Shown: piece after piece, positions 32,612-43,162 of the stretch
Layout: each line of letters starts with the position of its first letter
How positions within the stretch are numbered: position 1 is the first letter of the stretch
Assembly: GCA_039111635.1 (NCBI GenBank)
Contig: JBCAQO010000009.1
Coordinates: 1,426,001 to 1,490,000, forward strand
Source: Heterobasidion occidentale
Taxonomy: Eukaryota; Basidiomycota; Agaricomycetes; Russulales; Bondarzewiaceae
DNA length: 64,000 nucleotides
Reading direction: 5' to 3'
The notes under the pieces: generated by a model
Database searches by the model: none
Seen by the model: the letters and a program-made list of their open reading frames with translations, nothing else
What the model was told of the DNA's origin: nothing
Translations under genes and position numbers: made by a program

Positions 32612-32997
32612 GACAGCACTTGTTGTAGCTCCAAGTGACTTGATGGTGTCAAAGCAACATGGGCAGCACATAGAGCAACGACAACATGACTTGATGGTGT
32701 CAGCTAGCAACAGTGACACGGGCAGCATGGAGAGCGATGATGACAAAGGCAAGAGTCAATCAATGTGGCAAACACATCCGACATGGTCACATGGAAACAT
32801 TACTAACAACAGCAAAGATGTCTCACGGGGAGCACACATTTTTCCCATGTTTGCAACTTACAATCTTTAGAAATTGTCTTTGATCTACACCAGATCATGT
32901 CTTATTGTCTCTGGTAATGATTTGATAATGCCACTTACATAACACCCTAGCTAATAACAACTTTGCAGTTTTCATTAGAGTGTGGATCCAGGGAAGG
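32612..32997. other. Spacer with a short degenerate duplication
   Basis: Two related stretches of about 55 bp, each starting GACTTGATGGTGTCA (near 32637 and 32690), lie side by side. A 76-codon frame covers them but looks like a by-product. The stretch ends at the TTGAG target site of the CACTA element. Confidence 0.4.
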
Positions 32998-33002
32998 TTG
33001 AG

Positions 33003-33044
33003 CCCCAGTGAGAATCCCCCCACGGCTGAGAGGACGAGGTAGGA
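33003..33044 (+). repeat. Left terminal inverted repeat of the CACTA element
   Basis: Starts CCCCAGTGAGAATCCCCCC and ends GAGGACGAGGTAGGA. It matches the complement of 42950-42990 except for one extra C. TTGAG precedes it. Confidence 0.9.
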
Positions 33045-33082
33045 CGAGATCGGAGCTTCCTATCTCGTCCTACCTCGTCCTC
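33030..33082. repeat. Stem-loop at the left transposon end
   Basis: A perfect 21-bp inverted repeat (GAGGACGAGGTAGGACGAGA-T and its complement) with an 11-bp loop begins in the terminal repeat and extends inward. The right end has only one arm, so the ends are asymmetric. Confidence 0.7.
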
Positions 33083-33321
33083 AGGCGTCATCAAATCTGG
33101 ACTTATGCCATCAATCCATCTGAGTATATATCATGTCATCCGAAATTTCCGATGCTTCCATATCCTCTCATCGGACCCTGTAGGAACTTCAGATATTTCA
33201 CTCTTTTATTAGAATCACAATAAAGATTTGAATTTTTATTTGTTCTACTACCAAAATATGCGAGAAAAAAAAACATTGCGGCGTGGCGCAAACACACGAA
33301 CAACTACACGACACACAAACA

Positions 33322-35655
33322 TTACTCTCGCGAGGAACTAGGCCCGCCGCCCCGCGCGGCTGCGATTCCATCATTGTGCTCCGAGGGGACGATGGTGAAT
33401 GCGTCCCGCTTGCGCTGTTGCTTGAGCTGCGCAACCTTCAACCTATAGAGCTGCAAATACAAACCTTAGACGGTGTGGATTGTATGAGAAAGCCGGGCAC
33501 TCACCTGTTTTGTGCTCTCATCCACGGCCAGCCAGATCTTTGTAAACTCCACGAGGCTCGTCGGCCCGTGCTCCTCCACATACTCTTTCATAAAGAGCAA
33601 GCTGTGGAATGTGTCAGCATGAGATTGAGAACAGTTAAAGAATACATACCGATTGATCTGAGGCACCGCTGGAGGTGCACACATCTTCGGCTTCAGTTCA
33701 CCGGTCCTCTTCATGCGCGCGGGCTTGGGTCGTTCGGCAGCGTCGGTGACTTGAGATGCCAGCGCAGCGATGGAGAGGGAAGGGGGGGATGGGCCATTGA
33801 GTGCCGACACACGCGAGACAATGAGGGTGGGTGTCGGTGCATCTGTCGACGGAGTGATTTTTCTGCTGTAAGGAAAAATTGAGTCAGTGCAAGGAGAGTG
33901 AAAAAAAATTAGATTACTAACAAGGGGTCCATAATCTTGCAACGCGCGGTGGAAATAATGCCAGTGAGACAAGTTTGAATCAACGAGAGAGGGTTCTCAC
34001 CACGATGGACGTAGACGGCTCCACTGTCTTCGATCGAAGCACGGGAAAGACCCCTTCCCGTTCCTTGCCTTTCGATGGCCCCGCGCGAGGAGGTGAAAGT
34101 GCTGCTTTGGCCGGGTCCAATACTTGCATGAACCCAATGTTGGCGGGTGCGTGCACGCCTAAATGTGCCGTTCCCGGGGCTTGTTGGTACGAAGGTACTG
34201 TTAGTGACAGAAAGAGGATGAATTGAGGAACATACCCTTACGAATGTCCTGGTCCGTATCCTCGTGGTTGTTGTCAAAACCTGCCCCGCTTGATTTTGAC
34301 GGCCCATCCGTGTCTGAATTGTTGCGGTCCTCATGACCATCTGCTCCGCTCGGATGTGATGGGAGGTCCCCATACATGTCTTCGAGATTGTCGACTGGCT
34401 CAGCCGGGGGTCCTAGCTGGGGGTTTTCAAAAGGGGGAAGCGGCCATGGAAGCACGCAAAAGACTGTACACACCTGTGAGTTTTCCTTTTCGTTCTCGTC
34501 TTCCCATTGAATTTCTAATTGTTGTCGTTTTGTAGCGAGTCTCGGTGCACTCAGTCGTCGTTTGGAAGGTCATGTGGCTTCGACTGCGCCTTCCTCGAGC
34601 TTGACAAGCTCACGCTTCTTCCCGTGAGTCTCATACCATTTTGGATAGTCGTTTGTCGCAATTTGCTCAATCTTCCAATTGTCTTGACAGAGCCGCAGCT
34701 CGGGGTATTTGCTGCGGAGTCGTTGAACAAGGAGGTCATGCGCTACGGTGGAGGCATTGCCCCACTTGATGGGAGCAATCCTGTCCAGCATCAGCTGTTC
34801 CCACACCTTGCGGAAATCCCAACGGATGGCATCGACCCGTGCCTTGTTAATCACTCGACCATCAGCATGCACGATGAACCTCAAGGTCTTGTTTTTTTCT
34901 CCCTCTTCCTCGTCCTCTATGGCGAACTCGTCTCGTTTGTTGTAGCTGTTGCGTGTCCAGTAGGCCTTGACGGTGGCGTTCTCGTAAGCGGCTAGATCAA
35001 GCTCGGTTGTGCAAGCATTGCTCGGCGGTGTTGTGAGGTTGGTAATAGATGCAAGTGGGGATATACTTGAGTCGTTCATGGTCCCCGAGACGAGGCTGTA
35101 CACTTGCGGCAGCGCTTGAATCATTTTATCGAGGAGGTCCCTGTATTGAAAGTGAGCATGGTGCATATATGCACGGAAAATACTCACCTTGATGCTTGCA
35201 AATTTGCTTCAAGCACGAGGCAGGTTGTCTTCAGTTTTTCGTGATCTTCAAGGAGCAATTTGAAGGCGGAGTTGTTGAATCGAGTGAGGTCTTCCGCAGT
35301 CGCATTGTCGAGTGTCGGTTGGCGAGACCACGGTTGCGTTGGAGGTGGTATAAAGAGCTAGACAAAGTGAGAGAAAAATCAGGGTCACAAGATATAATAT
35401 AACCTGTGATTGTACGCTGCCAATATAAGGCAAATGAGTGCTTTTCGGGTGCAAATGGGACATTGGATTGTAGGTCCAAGGAGCGGAGAGAGAAGGAGGG
35501 TCAGGCAAGTTGACAACTGAAGATTCAGCAGAGCTAGGTACATCGAGATCCCTCAGTGAGGGGAGTTCCGAGAGGGGGGACGGGAGATGGTGTTGGGGGA
35601 ACATAACGGAACGTCGACATGACGCGCAAGCAGCACAATGGCGCTTGCGCGTCAT
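33322..35655 (-). pseudogene. Second gene of the CACTA element (unknown function)
   Basis: A multi-exon minus-strand gene can be followed from ATG at 35655 (MTRKRHCAACASCRR) to TAA at 33322. Donors GTTATA, GTGAGT, GTGTGT, GTATGT and GTAATC and matching AG acceptors keep one frame through TAEDLTRFNNSAFKLLLEDHEK, DLLDKMIQALPQVYSLVSG, VNDLEDMYGD-like acidic parts, EYVEEHGPTSLVEFTKIWLA and LYRLKVAQLKQQRKRDAF. The length would be roughly 560 residues. One TGA at 34570-34572, after VEAT, interrupts an otherwise long exon where CGA (Arg) would restore the frame. The N-terminus has a Cys cluster; no known domain is recognised. By place it resembles the accessory gene (TnpA-like) of plant CACTA elements, but I see no sequence likeness. 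Confidence 0.6.
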
Positions 35656-35657
35656 GT
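35617..35657. repeat. Perfect 14-bp inverted repeat over a start codon
   Basis: ACATGACGCGCAAG at 35617-35630 is repeated inverted at 35644-35657 with a 13-bp loop. The right arm holds the ATG of the second transposon gene (minus). The left arm gives an equivalent ATG on the plus strand, and both strands then read M-T-R-K-x-H-x-x-A-C-A-S-C-x-R. Confidence 0.85.
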
Positions 35658-35811
35658 GATCGTGACAAAGTGCCTCTGCCACCATGGCACACGACACTCC
35701 TCCCACTGCCCACTCCCATAGACCGACAGGCGCGCGCTCGCACATCCAACGCATCCTCGTCGTCCATCTCCTCTGTGACGCTCAAGTCCGACAGCACCCA
35801 TATTCCACAGG

Positions 35812-36999
35812 ATGCCATCCGTCACCACGCATTCGATACCCCTCCCCTCCACCAGCGCGACATCTTCCAACGCGTGTTATGCGCAATCGGTACGTTGTGT
35901 TCATGTCTCTCCCGCATCGTCGACTCATCATCCAAAATTCAACACAAAACAACCACTCGATTCGCCTTCCTCCTCCTCCTCCTGCCTTCGCTCGCTTGCC
36001 CTCAATGTTTTTACCATCCCTGCGTCGCCGTCGATATCCAAGACGCCAGGGCCGTCCCCGTCCTCGCCAGCTGGGCCCTGTATCCTCCGCCACCACTCTG
36101 CCCTCCGCATCCGTTGCCTTCGTGAGGTTTCCTCAAGACCCACACGAGCGCCACCATCCTCCAATCCGATCGCAGGGGCGTGTTCCGCGGGCCCTCTGCA
36201 CTGCCCTCCGAGGCCTCTCTCCCGCCGCCTCTCGCGCAGCGCTGCCATCTGTGCTCTCTCTCGCACCACGTTGCCCTCTGCACCGCCCCCCGCGCCATTT
36301 CTCGCTCCGCCATGTCTCGCGCCTTGTCTCTCCAGCCTCGTCACTCCAGCCTCGTCACTCCAGTCTCGTCTCTCTATCTCTCGGCTCCCCGTCTCTCGTG
36401 CCGTGTCTGGCGCCCCGTCTGGCGCCCCGTCTGTCTGTCTCTCGTTCTCCACCTCTCGTTCTCCGCCTCTCGTTCTCCGCCTCTCGTTCTCCGCCTCTCG
36501 TCATCGCCTCTCGTTCTCCACCCCTCTCTCGGCCTCTCGTTCTCGGCCTCTCTCTCTCGTCTCTCTCTCGGCGCCCCTTCCGTCTCTCTCTCGGCGCCCC
36601 GTCCGTCTCTCTCGTTCTCCGCCTCTCGTTCTCCGCCTCTCTCTCTCGTCTCTCTCTCGGCGCCTCGTCTCCGCCTCTCGGCGCCCCATCTCTCGGGCCG
36701 TGTCTCGCGACGCGCCGCCCTGTGCGCCGTGTCTCGCGCCGCGCCGCTTTGTGAGCCGTGTCTCGCGACGCGAGGCTCTGTGCGCGGCCCTGTGCGCCGT
36801 CTCACGCGCCGCGCCGCTCTGTGAGCCCTCTCCCGCGACGCGGGATCCTGTGCGCCGTCTCTCGCGACGCGCGGCCCTGTGCGCCGTCTCCCGCGACGCG
36901 GGACCCTGTGAGCTCTCTCCCGCGCCGCGCCGCTCTGTGAACCGTCTCTCGCGAGGCGCCGCTTTGTGAGCTCTCTCTCGCGCCGCGCCGCGCCATGAA
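35812..36999 (+). repeat. GC-rich repeat block A of the CACTA element
   Basis: The block begins with ACGCATTCGATACCCCTCCC and ATCATCCAAAATTCA, passes through a CTCTCGTTCTCCGCCT microsatellite (36310-36690), and ends with about ten units of a 29-bp tandem repeat (CTGTGCGCCGTCTCTCGCGA plus ACGCG..., 36700-36995). The same order recurs as block B at 41690-42505. The long open frames across it (up to 385 codons) come from the repeat and GC bias, not from a gene. Confidence 0.75.
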
Positions 37000-37392
37000 C
37001 TTACTTATCGCCCGCCGCACCCTGTGCGCCGTCTCGCTCGGAGGGCTTACATGGCACACAGATCCCAGAGTGCGGCCAGCACATCGCGAGGCTTATCAAC
37101 GACCGCCTCGCATGGCCATGCACAGTGCAGAGCCGCCCCGTGCGCGGGGCGAGGTCTTGTGTCCACACTCCGTCCAATACACGGGGGGTATGCAGCATCT
37201 TGGTTCGTATCTCGCTTGCAGGAGTGTCTCATGTATATTAGTATGCTATCCTCTCTAATAATGAGGCAATTGCCTGTCTGCTGTGATGGGTAATCAGTCC
37301 GACACCGTGGAGAGTCAATGCAAGCGAGTGAAGAAGATCAACGTCGAACGTGTGATCGCGTATATTCGTGCGCGCGATTGCACTTTGACTAA
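37000..37392. other. Spacer between repeat block A and transposase
   Basis: No gene or repeat recognised. It lies between the end of the 29-bp repeat block and the stop codon of the transposase, and probably holds the 3' untranslated sequence of the latter. Confidence 0.4.
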
Positions 37393-40300
37393 TTACACGC
37401 TATTGTCGTTGTCATCATCATCGTCATCTTCCCCTGCATCATCTGGTTGCCTGAGAATACCCATGGCCATCCCGACCCTTTCCATCACAAAATATACCAT
37501 GTTTTTGCGGTATGCATTCCTGTCCTCTCTCGCAAAAGGAATGATGGATACCACAGCCTCGATGTCGGTCACCTTGACAACAAGGATGCCTTCGTTGCCT
37601 AAATAATGACATGTCCAAACTGTGCCATGCGAGGACTTGAGGTTATCCTGATCTGGTGGAGAAAAAAGGTGTACAAGTGCAAGAGCATGGATCTGGTCCA
37701 GAATCTTGTACCGGAAATAGAAGTCCACCTGCGCAAATTCAACAACACCTTGTGATTTGAGCTAGCATGTGCATGAGGTGATGAATATGAATTAGAGGCT
37801 GCAGCAAGTAACACACCTTGACACAACGGGCAATCCTTGTGTCAAGCAAAGGCTTGGCTTGCTCTTTCCATGCAGAGCGCGCAATGTGACCATTGGGAAG
37901 GAGAAGACGTGCCCACTTGTATGTCCTTTCCATCACCCAATTTGCTAGCAGCTCTGCCCCACACCCTTCAAGATAATTTCGAAGTGCCAGAGATTCCATC
38001 ACAGGGAAGAGACGAGCAGTGCGATTGCGTGCGCGCAACAAGACATATCCATCAGCACACACCTGTGATCTGCATGGAAGGGATGGCTTTGCAGGATCTA
38101 GATTAGGTACCATGGCCTTGAGTGCATTGACCTGTGAGCACCGAACACCGCGCAAAGAAAGATTTTCATATGGATTGGATGGTTGTTTGACCTCCTCACC
38201 AAGGTTCCCAATAGTCCGCTCCATCGTCCACTGAGTGTAATAGATAGGTGGTCCAATACGAGGTGTCTCAGGAGCAATATGAAGGACAGCATGGATACAA
38301 GGATGCATGAAATGGAGACGTGATGTCTTGCGCTGAACATAGAGCTCCTCAAAGCCCTTGTGAAAATCTGTGAGATGCTGGTGAGCTTTAAGAAGCTGTG
38401 CATGAGTGATAGAGTGCTGATGAAGGAGCCGAATGCTATAGACAAGATGACAATAGTTACGCCAGTAGATGTCGGGGAGAATACCACGCAGAAGTGCAGG
38501 ACCAATACCGAAGACATAGAGCATCCACTCCCAAGCCTTGTACCCACTGTTCATCTTCTCGACAGGGTTCCGTGGTGGACAGTCAAAGAGACCAGGAATG
38601 AATGAGCGGCAGCGAGCAACATCATGACCATGGGCCACCCATACAGGACCCCTCAAGACAGCCCAATCCCAAGACTCTAGGTTGTCAAGTGGATCACAAC
38701 GCATAGTACCTGTCCAGAGCATAAGAAGGAGTTCAGTGAGATTCAGGCATACAAGGTGCATGAGGTCGGCAGGAAACATGGATGGAATGCCTAGAATAAA
38801 TTTAGAGGACAGTCCAGATAAAATACTCGGCTTCGCAATCCCAGTTAATTTTTGCCGCAACTCATACTCCACATCCGTCCTCGATTGCAAAAGCCAGGCC
38901 AGATTAATGCAGTATTCCTTCTGAGAAATAGCAGGAAGATTGGCAGCATCAATATCGTCATGATCACAACCAGCAACAGTGAAATTGTCAGGTTTTAAGA
39001 GTGCAGGATAATACTTTGTTGCCGCTGGTTTACGCCGCCCCTGTATTGGACAGTAGAGTCGACAGCAATACATCCCTTGGTGTCCCACAAAGCCATTGAC
39101 GGTAGCAATCCCTGGTCCGTCCGCAAGCACAAGAGCAACAAAAATCAGAAACATAATAACAGTTGCAGTCAGCGAGTCCCAGACTGGGAGACCTTCCTTC
39201 TGCAGCGCCGAGACATGATGGAGACCAGGATGCAGGAAAGAATCTAGATTTTTGGGATGATTGGGCCCAGGGATAAATCCACCAATGAGAACGTGCTTTT
39301 TCTTGTAGCGAAGGTCAGGAGGAAGGTCTAGAATCACCCAGATATAAATCCAGCAGTCAGAAGTCTTGTGCTCGTACAATTAGCACCCGTCAAGTGATAG
39401 CATGACCACAAAAGAGTTCTCAGTGATGTCCCCATTAGCAACCCGGCCAAGATAATCGGAGCCCGAGTAGAAGTCGTTGAAGTAATCGAGGTCAATAACC
39501 TTCTTCCCATGCTTGTCGAGCGTGAAGTTGTCGAGGATATGCTGTGTTGTGCGATGCCGATGCCCAACATTACGAGAGCTGTCATCGGACCGCTTGAGCG
39601 CCTGAAGCTGCGGACCTAGAGGAATGGTATGAAACTGTTGCCTAGGTACCTTCTTGTTAGTCCGCCCAGCTTTAAGAGGATCATATCGAGACAATGAACA
39701 TTCTGGACAAGATTCGAGGTCTGCGAAGGGCCCAGTATAAGCAAGACACGAGTTTTGGCACATGTCGTGCACCACAGACGAGACTCCGCTAAGTTCCGCC
39801 ACCTTCCGTTTGACCTGATCTAGTGAGAGAATCTGGTTGTCCGGATTTCGTTCCATACAAGCATCTCGCATGGTGGTGTAAACCTCCTCAGAAGCAGTCA
39901 ACGAGCCGAGGAACATTTTGATCGAGCATCGTAGATCGGGGTCTGTCACGTCGGCGCGGTGTTGCAAAGGGGTACGGAGACGCTGGAAAACCAATGGCGG
40001 CAGGCTGTCGTTGTCTAGGCTAGCATTCTGGAGAGATCGAATAAAAGCAAGCGAGTTCCTGAGCACCGGGAGTGGATGGTCGGCGGGAGCAGCAGCAATG
40101 ATTGTTTCAAGCTGCGAAGTAGGTAATTCATTTTCTGTATCATCAACGGAGGTTAATATATTGAGCAGTCCGAGAGTGATGCAGAAAAAACGGACCTGGA
40201 GTTTGCGAATGGCGCAGGTGCAGCCCTTGCGGAGACGGGCTGTGAGCAGGAGGCTGAGGCTCGACGGAACGGTCACGCGGGTCTGAATCTTCCTGTAAAA

Positions 40301-40650
40301 GTAGATCATCAATAGCCTGTATAAATAAAAAGAGAATGTAATTTTTTTGTGGTCAAACATACGAGGGAAACAATTGGGGGAAGAGGGAGACATACCAAAG
40401 TCCCTTGTCCTCTTGGAGACTCTGCGCGTGTATTGAAGGCACCAGCAGTCTTCCTTCTCTTGTCTCGATGGTCAGAGAGGTCATCGTTGGATGTTCCGTT
40501 TGATGTGGAGGGTCCTACGGAGAGTCTTGCGTCGTGATTCTGTTGCTGCTGGAGGTGTGAATACCGGGTCGATCTGGCGACACGCTTGCCACCGGGGCCT
40601 CGCAGGATACATGCGGGACACTTGCAGATTACGCGAGAGTTGGGCTCCAT
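37393..40650 (-). pseudogene. Tnp2-family CACTA transposase with one nonsense codon
   Basis: The gene starts at MEPNSRVICKCPACILRGPG, a zinc-ribbon-like N-terminus (C-x-C-x-x-C), and continues through small introns to the Tnp2 core. Family blocks: CPECSLSRYDP, DYFNDFYSGSDYLGR, SDCWIYIWVILDLPPDLRYK, HVLIGGFIPGPNHPKNLDSF, LADGPGIATVNGFVGHQGMY, CRLYCPIQGRRKP, CDHDDIDAANLP, MFPADLMHLVCLNL, WTMERTIGNLGEEVKQPSNP. After a 68-nt intron near 37760-37825 the tail VHLFSPPDQDNL and ILVVKVTDIEAVVSIIPF ends in an Asp run. A TAA at 39380-39382 sits in LDGC-stop-LYEHK, where relatives continue through Q-L-Y. CAA to TAA would explain it. Role: cuts and joins the transposon ends in the nucleus. Confidence 0.85.
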
Positions 40651-40904
40651 GTGTGGGGTGAAAAAAACGCTTGCTAGCGTATGTATTGAGAGTGCCAACG
40701 ACCGCGCAAAAAGAATGTACTAGCAGAAGTTGCGAGGCGACGCAAATGCTACGCGTGTGTCACGTGGCCGCGATGACCTGCAAGCTGCTAAGTCATCTCT
40801 GCCATACCTCTCCCATTCGCAAGCCATTGCCGAGTCGCTCGTCGGACAGACTCTCCTCCCTACTCACCTCACTCCACCCAGATATCATACGTCAGCCTCC
40901 GTAT

Positions 40905-41810
40905 GTGCTAACTAACCGAGCACGTAGCAAAGGTAAGTGCTCTGTTCATCTCACATCTCTTTGCCTGCCCCGATGCACCTCTGCCCATCTCCACCTCCAC
41001 CCCCACCTCGCGACTGGACCACTTCATCGCATACGCCCTCCATTGGACATGACTCCAAACTGCCGCCACTTTTGCCTCCCTCTACCTCCTCCAGCAACTC
41101 AAGGCCTGCTTCTCTGTCGTGAAGGGCTCCTCGGGCCACTGACTATCTATTTCAGCGTCCATGATTGCCTTCAAGATCATCTGTGACGACACCTACTCAA
41201 ACAAGTCCTGGTGCATCGTGGATCAGGGCATGTTCGCCCTCTGCAAGACCAACAAGATGGAGCACGAGATGTGCAGCTATCTCAAGTGGCAGCTCAACGT
41301 CGAGCCCTCGATCCTGCACAATCTCGAGGCGTAAGCGCGCCGCTACTTCGCTGGACCTGTAACTCATCCTTATCCTCAGATTATCCTGCCGCTGCCGTCG
41401 CCCTCCACCTTCCCGCACTCCATCCCCATCCCATCTCCACCTCCTTCCCCATGTTCGGCCAGCGGACATTGCCGCCCAAGCCCACGCAGCCCGCCATCGC
41501 GTCCCACTCGATCTTGTACTTGCCCACCCCCAAGACGCCTGCATCGTCGCACTCCACCTTGACCTCCCCCGCGTCCTCTATCTTGCCGCAGACGCCCTAG
41601 GACCCCCAGGTCGGCAACTTTGTCAAGGTCCTCTCGGGCTCTGCGTCGTCGACGAACATGGATCTTGCGGGCAACGCGATCATGATGCCGCCCGACACCA
41701 CGCACTCGATACCCCTCCCCTCCACCAGCAAGCCGTCCCTAAAGCCGTCCTCTCCCGATTCAATACGGTCGGCCCACGTCTCTCCTGCCTCGTCGACTCA
41801 TCATCCAAAA
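40905..41810 (+). pseudogene. Captured host cyclin gene fragment
   Basis: One frame reads LTEHVAKVSALFISHLFACP, then RLDHFIAYALHW, AATFASLYLLQQLKACF, SSGH, MIAFKIICDDTYSNKSWCIV, DQGMFALCKTNKMEHEMCSY and LKWQLNVEPSILHNLEA. This is the cyclin box of fungal PCL-like cyclins, down to the ICDDTYSNKSW and W-x-L-N-V blocks. Two TGA codons (41050, 41140) interrupt it. A typical 49-nt intron (41331-41379, GTAAGC to CTCAG) is kept, so genomic DNA rather than cDNA was captured. Further C-terminal-like sequence (MFGQRTLPPKPTQPAI) follows, in another frame. It lies on the strand opposite the transposon genes. Confidence 0.8.
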
Positions 41811-42505
41811 TTCAAGAACCACACAATTTGCCCTCCTCCTCCTCCTCCCCTTGTCCTCCTCCTCCTGCGCTCGCTCGCTCACCCTCAATGTTTTTACCAT
41901 CCCTGCGTCGCCATCAATATCCTCATCACTCCAGCCTCATCTCTCTATCTCTCGGCCCCCCGTCTCTCGCGCTGTGTCTCTCGCGCCGTGTCTCGCGTCG
42001 CGTCCCGCTGCCCCACGTCTCGCGTCTGTCGCGCCTCGTCTGTCTCTCTCGTTCTCTGCCTCATCTGTCTCTCTCGTTCTCCGCCTCTCGTTCTCCGCCT
42101 CTCGTTCCCCGCCTCTCGTTCTCCACCTCTCTCTCTCGTCTCTCTCGGCGCCCCGTCCGTCTCTCTCATTCTCCGCCTCTCGTGCTCCGCCTCTCTCTCT
42201 CGTCTCTCTCTCTCGTCTCTCTCTCGTCTCTCTCTCGGCGCCCCGTCTCCGCCTCTCGGAGCCCCATCTCTCGGGCCGTGTCTCGCGACGCGCCGCCCTG
42301 TGCGCCTTGTCCTGCGCCGCGCCGCCCTGTGCGCTCTCTCTCGCGACACGAGGCTCTGTGCGCGGCCATGTGAACCGTCTCCCGAGAGGCGCGGCCCTGT
42401 GAGCCCTCTCCCACGACGCGCTGACCTGTGCGCTCTCTCTCGCGATGGCGAGGCTCTGTGCGCCGCGCCGTTGTGTGAACCGTCTCCCGCGCGGCGAGGG
42501 TCTGT
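41690..42505 (+). repeat. GC-rich repeat block B of the CACTA element
   Basis: A second, shorter copy of block A: ACGCACTCGATACCCCTCCC, ATCATCCAAAATTCAAG, the CTCTCGTTCTCCGCC microsatellite (42030-42240) and about eight 29-bp units (42270-42500). A third copy of the ATCATCCAAAATT unit follows at 42546. Such arrays near the ends are typical of CACTA elements, where they bind transposon protein in plants; that role here is inference. Confidence 0.75.
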
Positions 42506-42949
42506 GAGCCGGTTAGGTTACGGTCGGTTCACGTCTCTCCCGCCTCATCGAATCATCATCCAAAATTGAAAGCTGGCCGTGACATGTAGTTGAAAACACC
42601 TCGTGCTTCTTTGTGTCTTATTTCTTTCTTTTGCTTGTACATGTACCCACCAATAACTGTGTATCTAGTGTGAATACAATATATACAGGTGCTTGTATCT
42701 AGAGTGCCTGCGAGCGCGAGCACAACACGAGCGCGAGTTGCGCCAAGTCGTGCCGGAGCAGTCACATGACAAGAAATAAAAGATTTGCGACGGAGAAAAC
42801 AATTCAAAAACAAACAAAGACAAAAGAAATATGGAAAGTTGAAGAAACAAGAAGATTTTCTTTAGTTTCTCAGTTCTTTGAGAAGGTTTCGACAGCAAAA
42901 TCTCTTTTTTCCTACCTGCTCACACCTGGTCACATTTCCGTGTGAAGTT
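42506..42949. other. Right subterminal region of the CACTA element
   Basis: AT-richer than the repeat block. It has a third ATCATCCAAAATT unit and otherwise nothing recognised, up to the right terminal repeat. Confidence 0.4.
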
Positions 42950-42990
42950 TCCTACCTCGTCCTCTCAGCCGTGGGGGATTCTCACTGGGG
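42950..42990 (-). repeat. Right terminal inverted repeat of the CACTA element
   Basis: TCCTACCTCGTCCTCTCAG ... CTCACTGGGG, the complement of the left end minus one C. TTGAG follows at 42991-42995. Confidence 0.9.
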
Positions 42991-43162
42991 TTGAGCTTGT
43001 GACTCAAAGCATGTGCAAAAGCACACAAGAGTGACAATGGCTACCTTCCTGATTTGGTGAATTATCGTCATCAAACCTGGGACCTGAAGGCACCATAAAT
43101 AATCAAGAATCATAAGCTGCCCACGGCACTGAAGACAAGTGCATGTTCATTGTCCCCAAAGA

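Larger units (their letters stand above)
33003..42990. mobile_element. 9,988-bp CACTA-type (Tnp2) DNA transposon
   Basis: The ends are 42-bp inverted repeats with a single-base length difference (CCCCAGTGAGAATCCCCC...). They are flanked by direct TTGAG at 32998-33002 and 42991-42995. Inside are two minus-strand genes, a Tnp2 transposase and a second spliced gene of unknown role, plus two GC-rich 29-bp repeat blocks and a captured cyclin fragment. CACTA elements usually duplicate 2-3 bp, so the apparent 5-bp TTGAG is notable. Both genes have a single nonsense codon, so the element is probably no longer autonomous, though recently active. Confidence 0.9.

Noticed and set aside
33283..33882. 199-codon plus-strand frame in the CACTA element
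   Set aside because: Antisense to the spliced second transposon gene, whose exons keep one frame across several introns.
35684..36969. Open frames of 356 and 385 codons on the plus strand
   Set aside because: They run through the microsatellite and the 29-bp tandem repeats in several frames and on both strands; the products are Ser/Leu/Arg/Pro low-complexity sequence.
41658..42569. Open frame of 303 codons on the plus strand
   Set aside because: Same repeat-driven cause as the block at 36 kb; only the cyclin-related start has real likeness to a protein.
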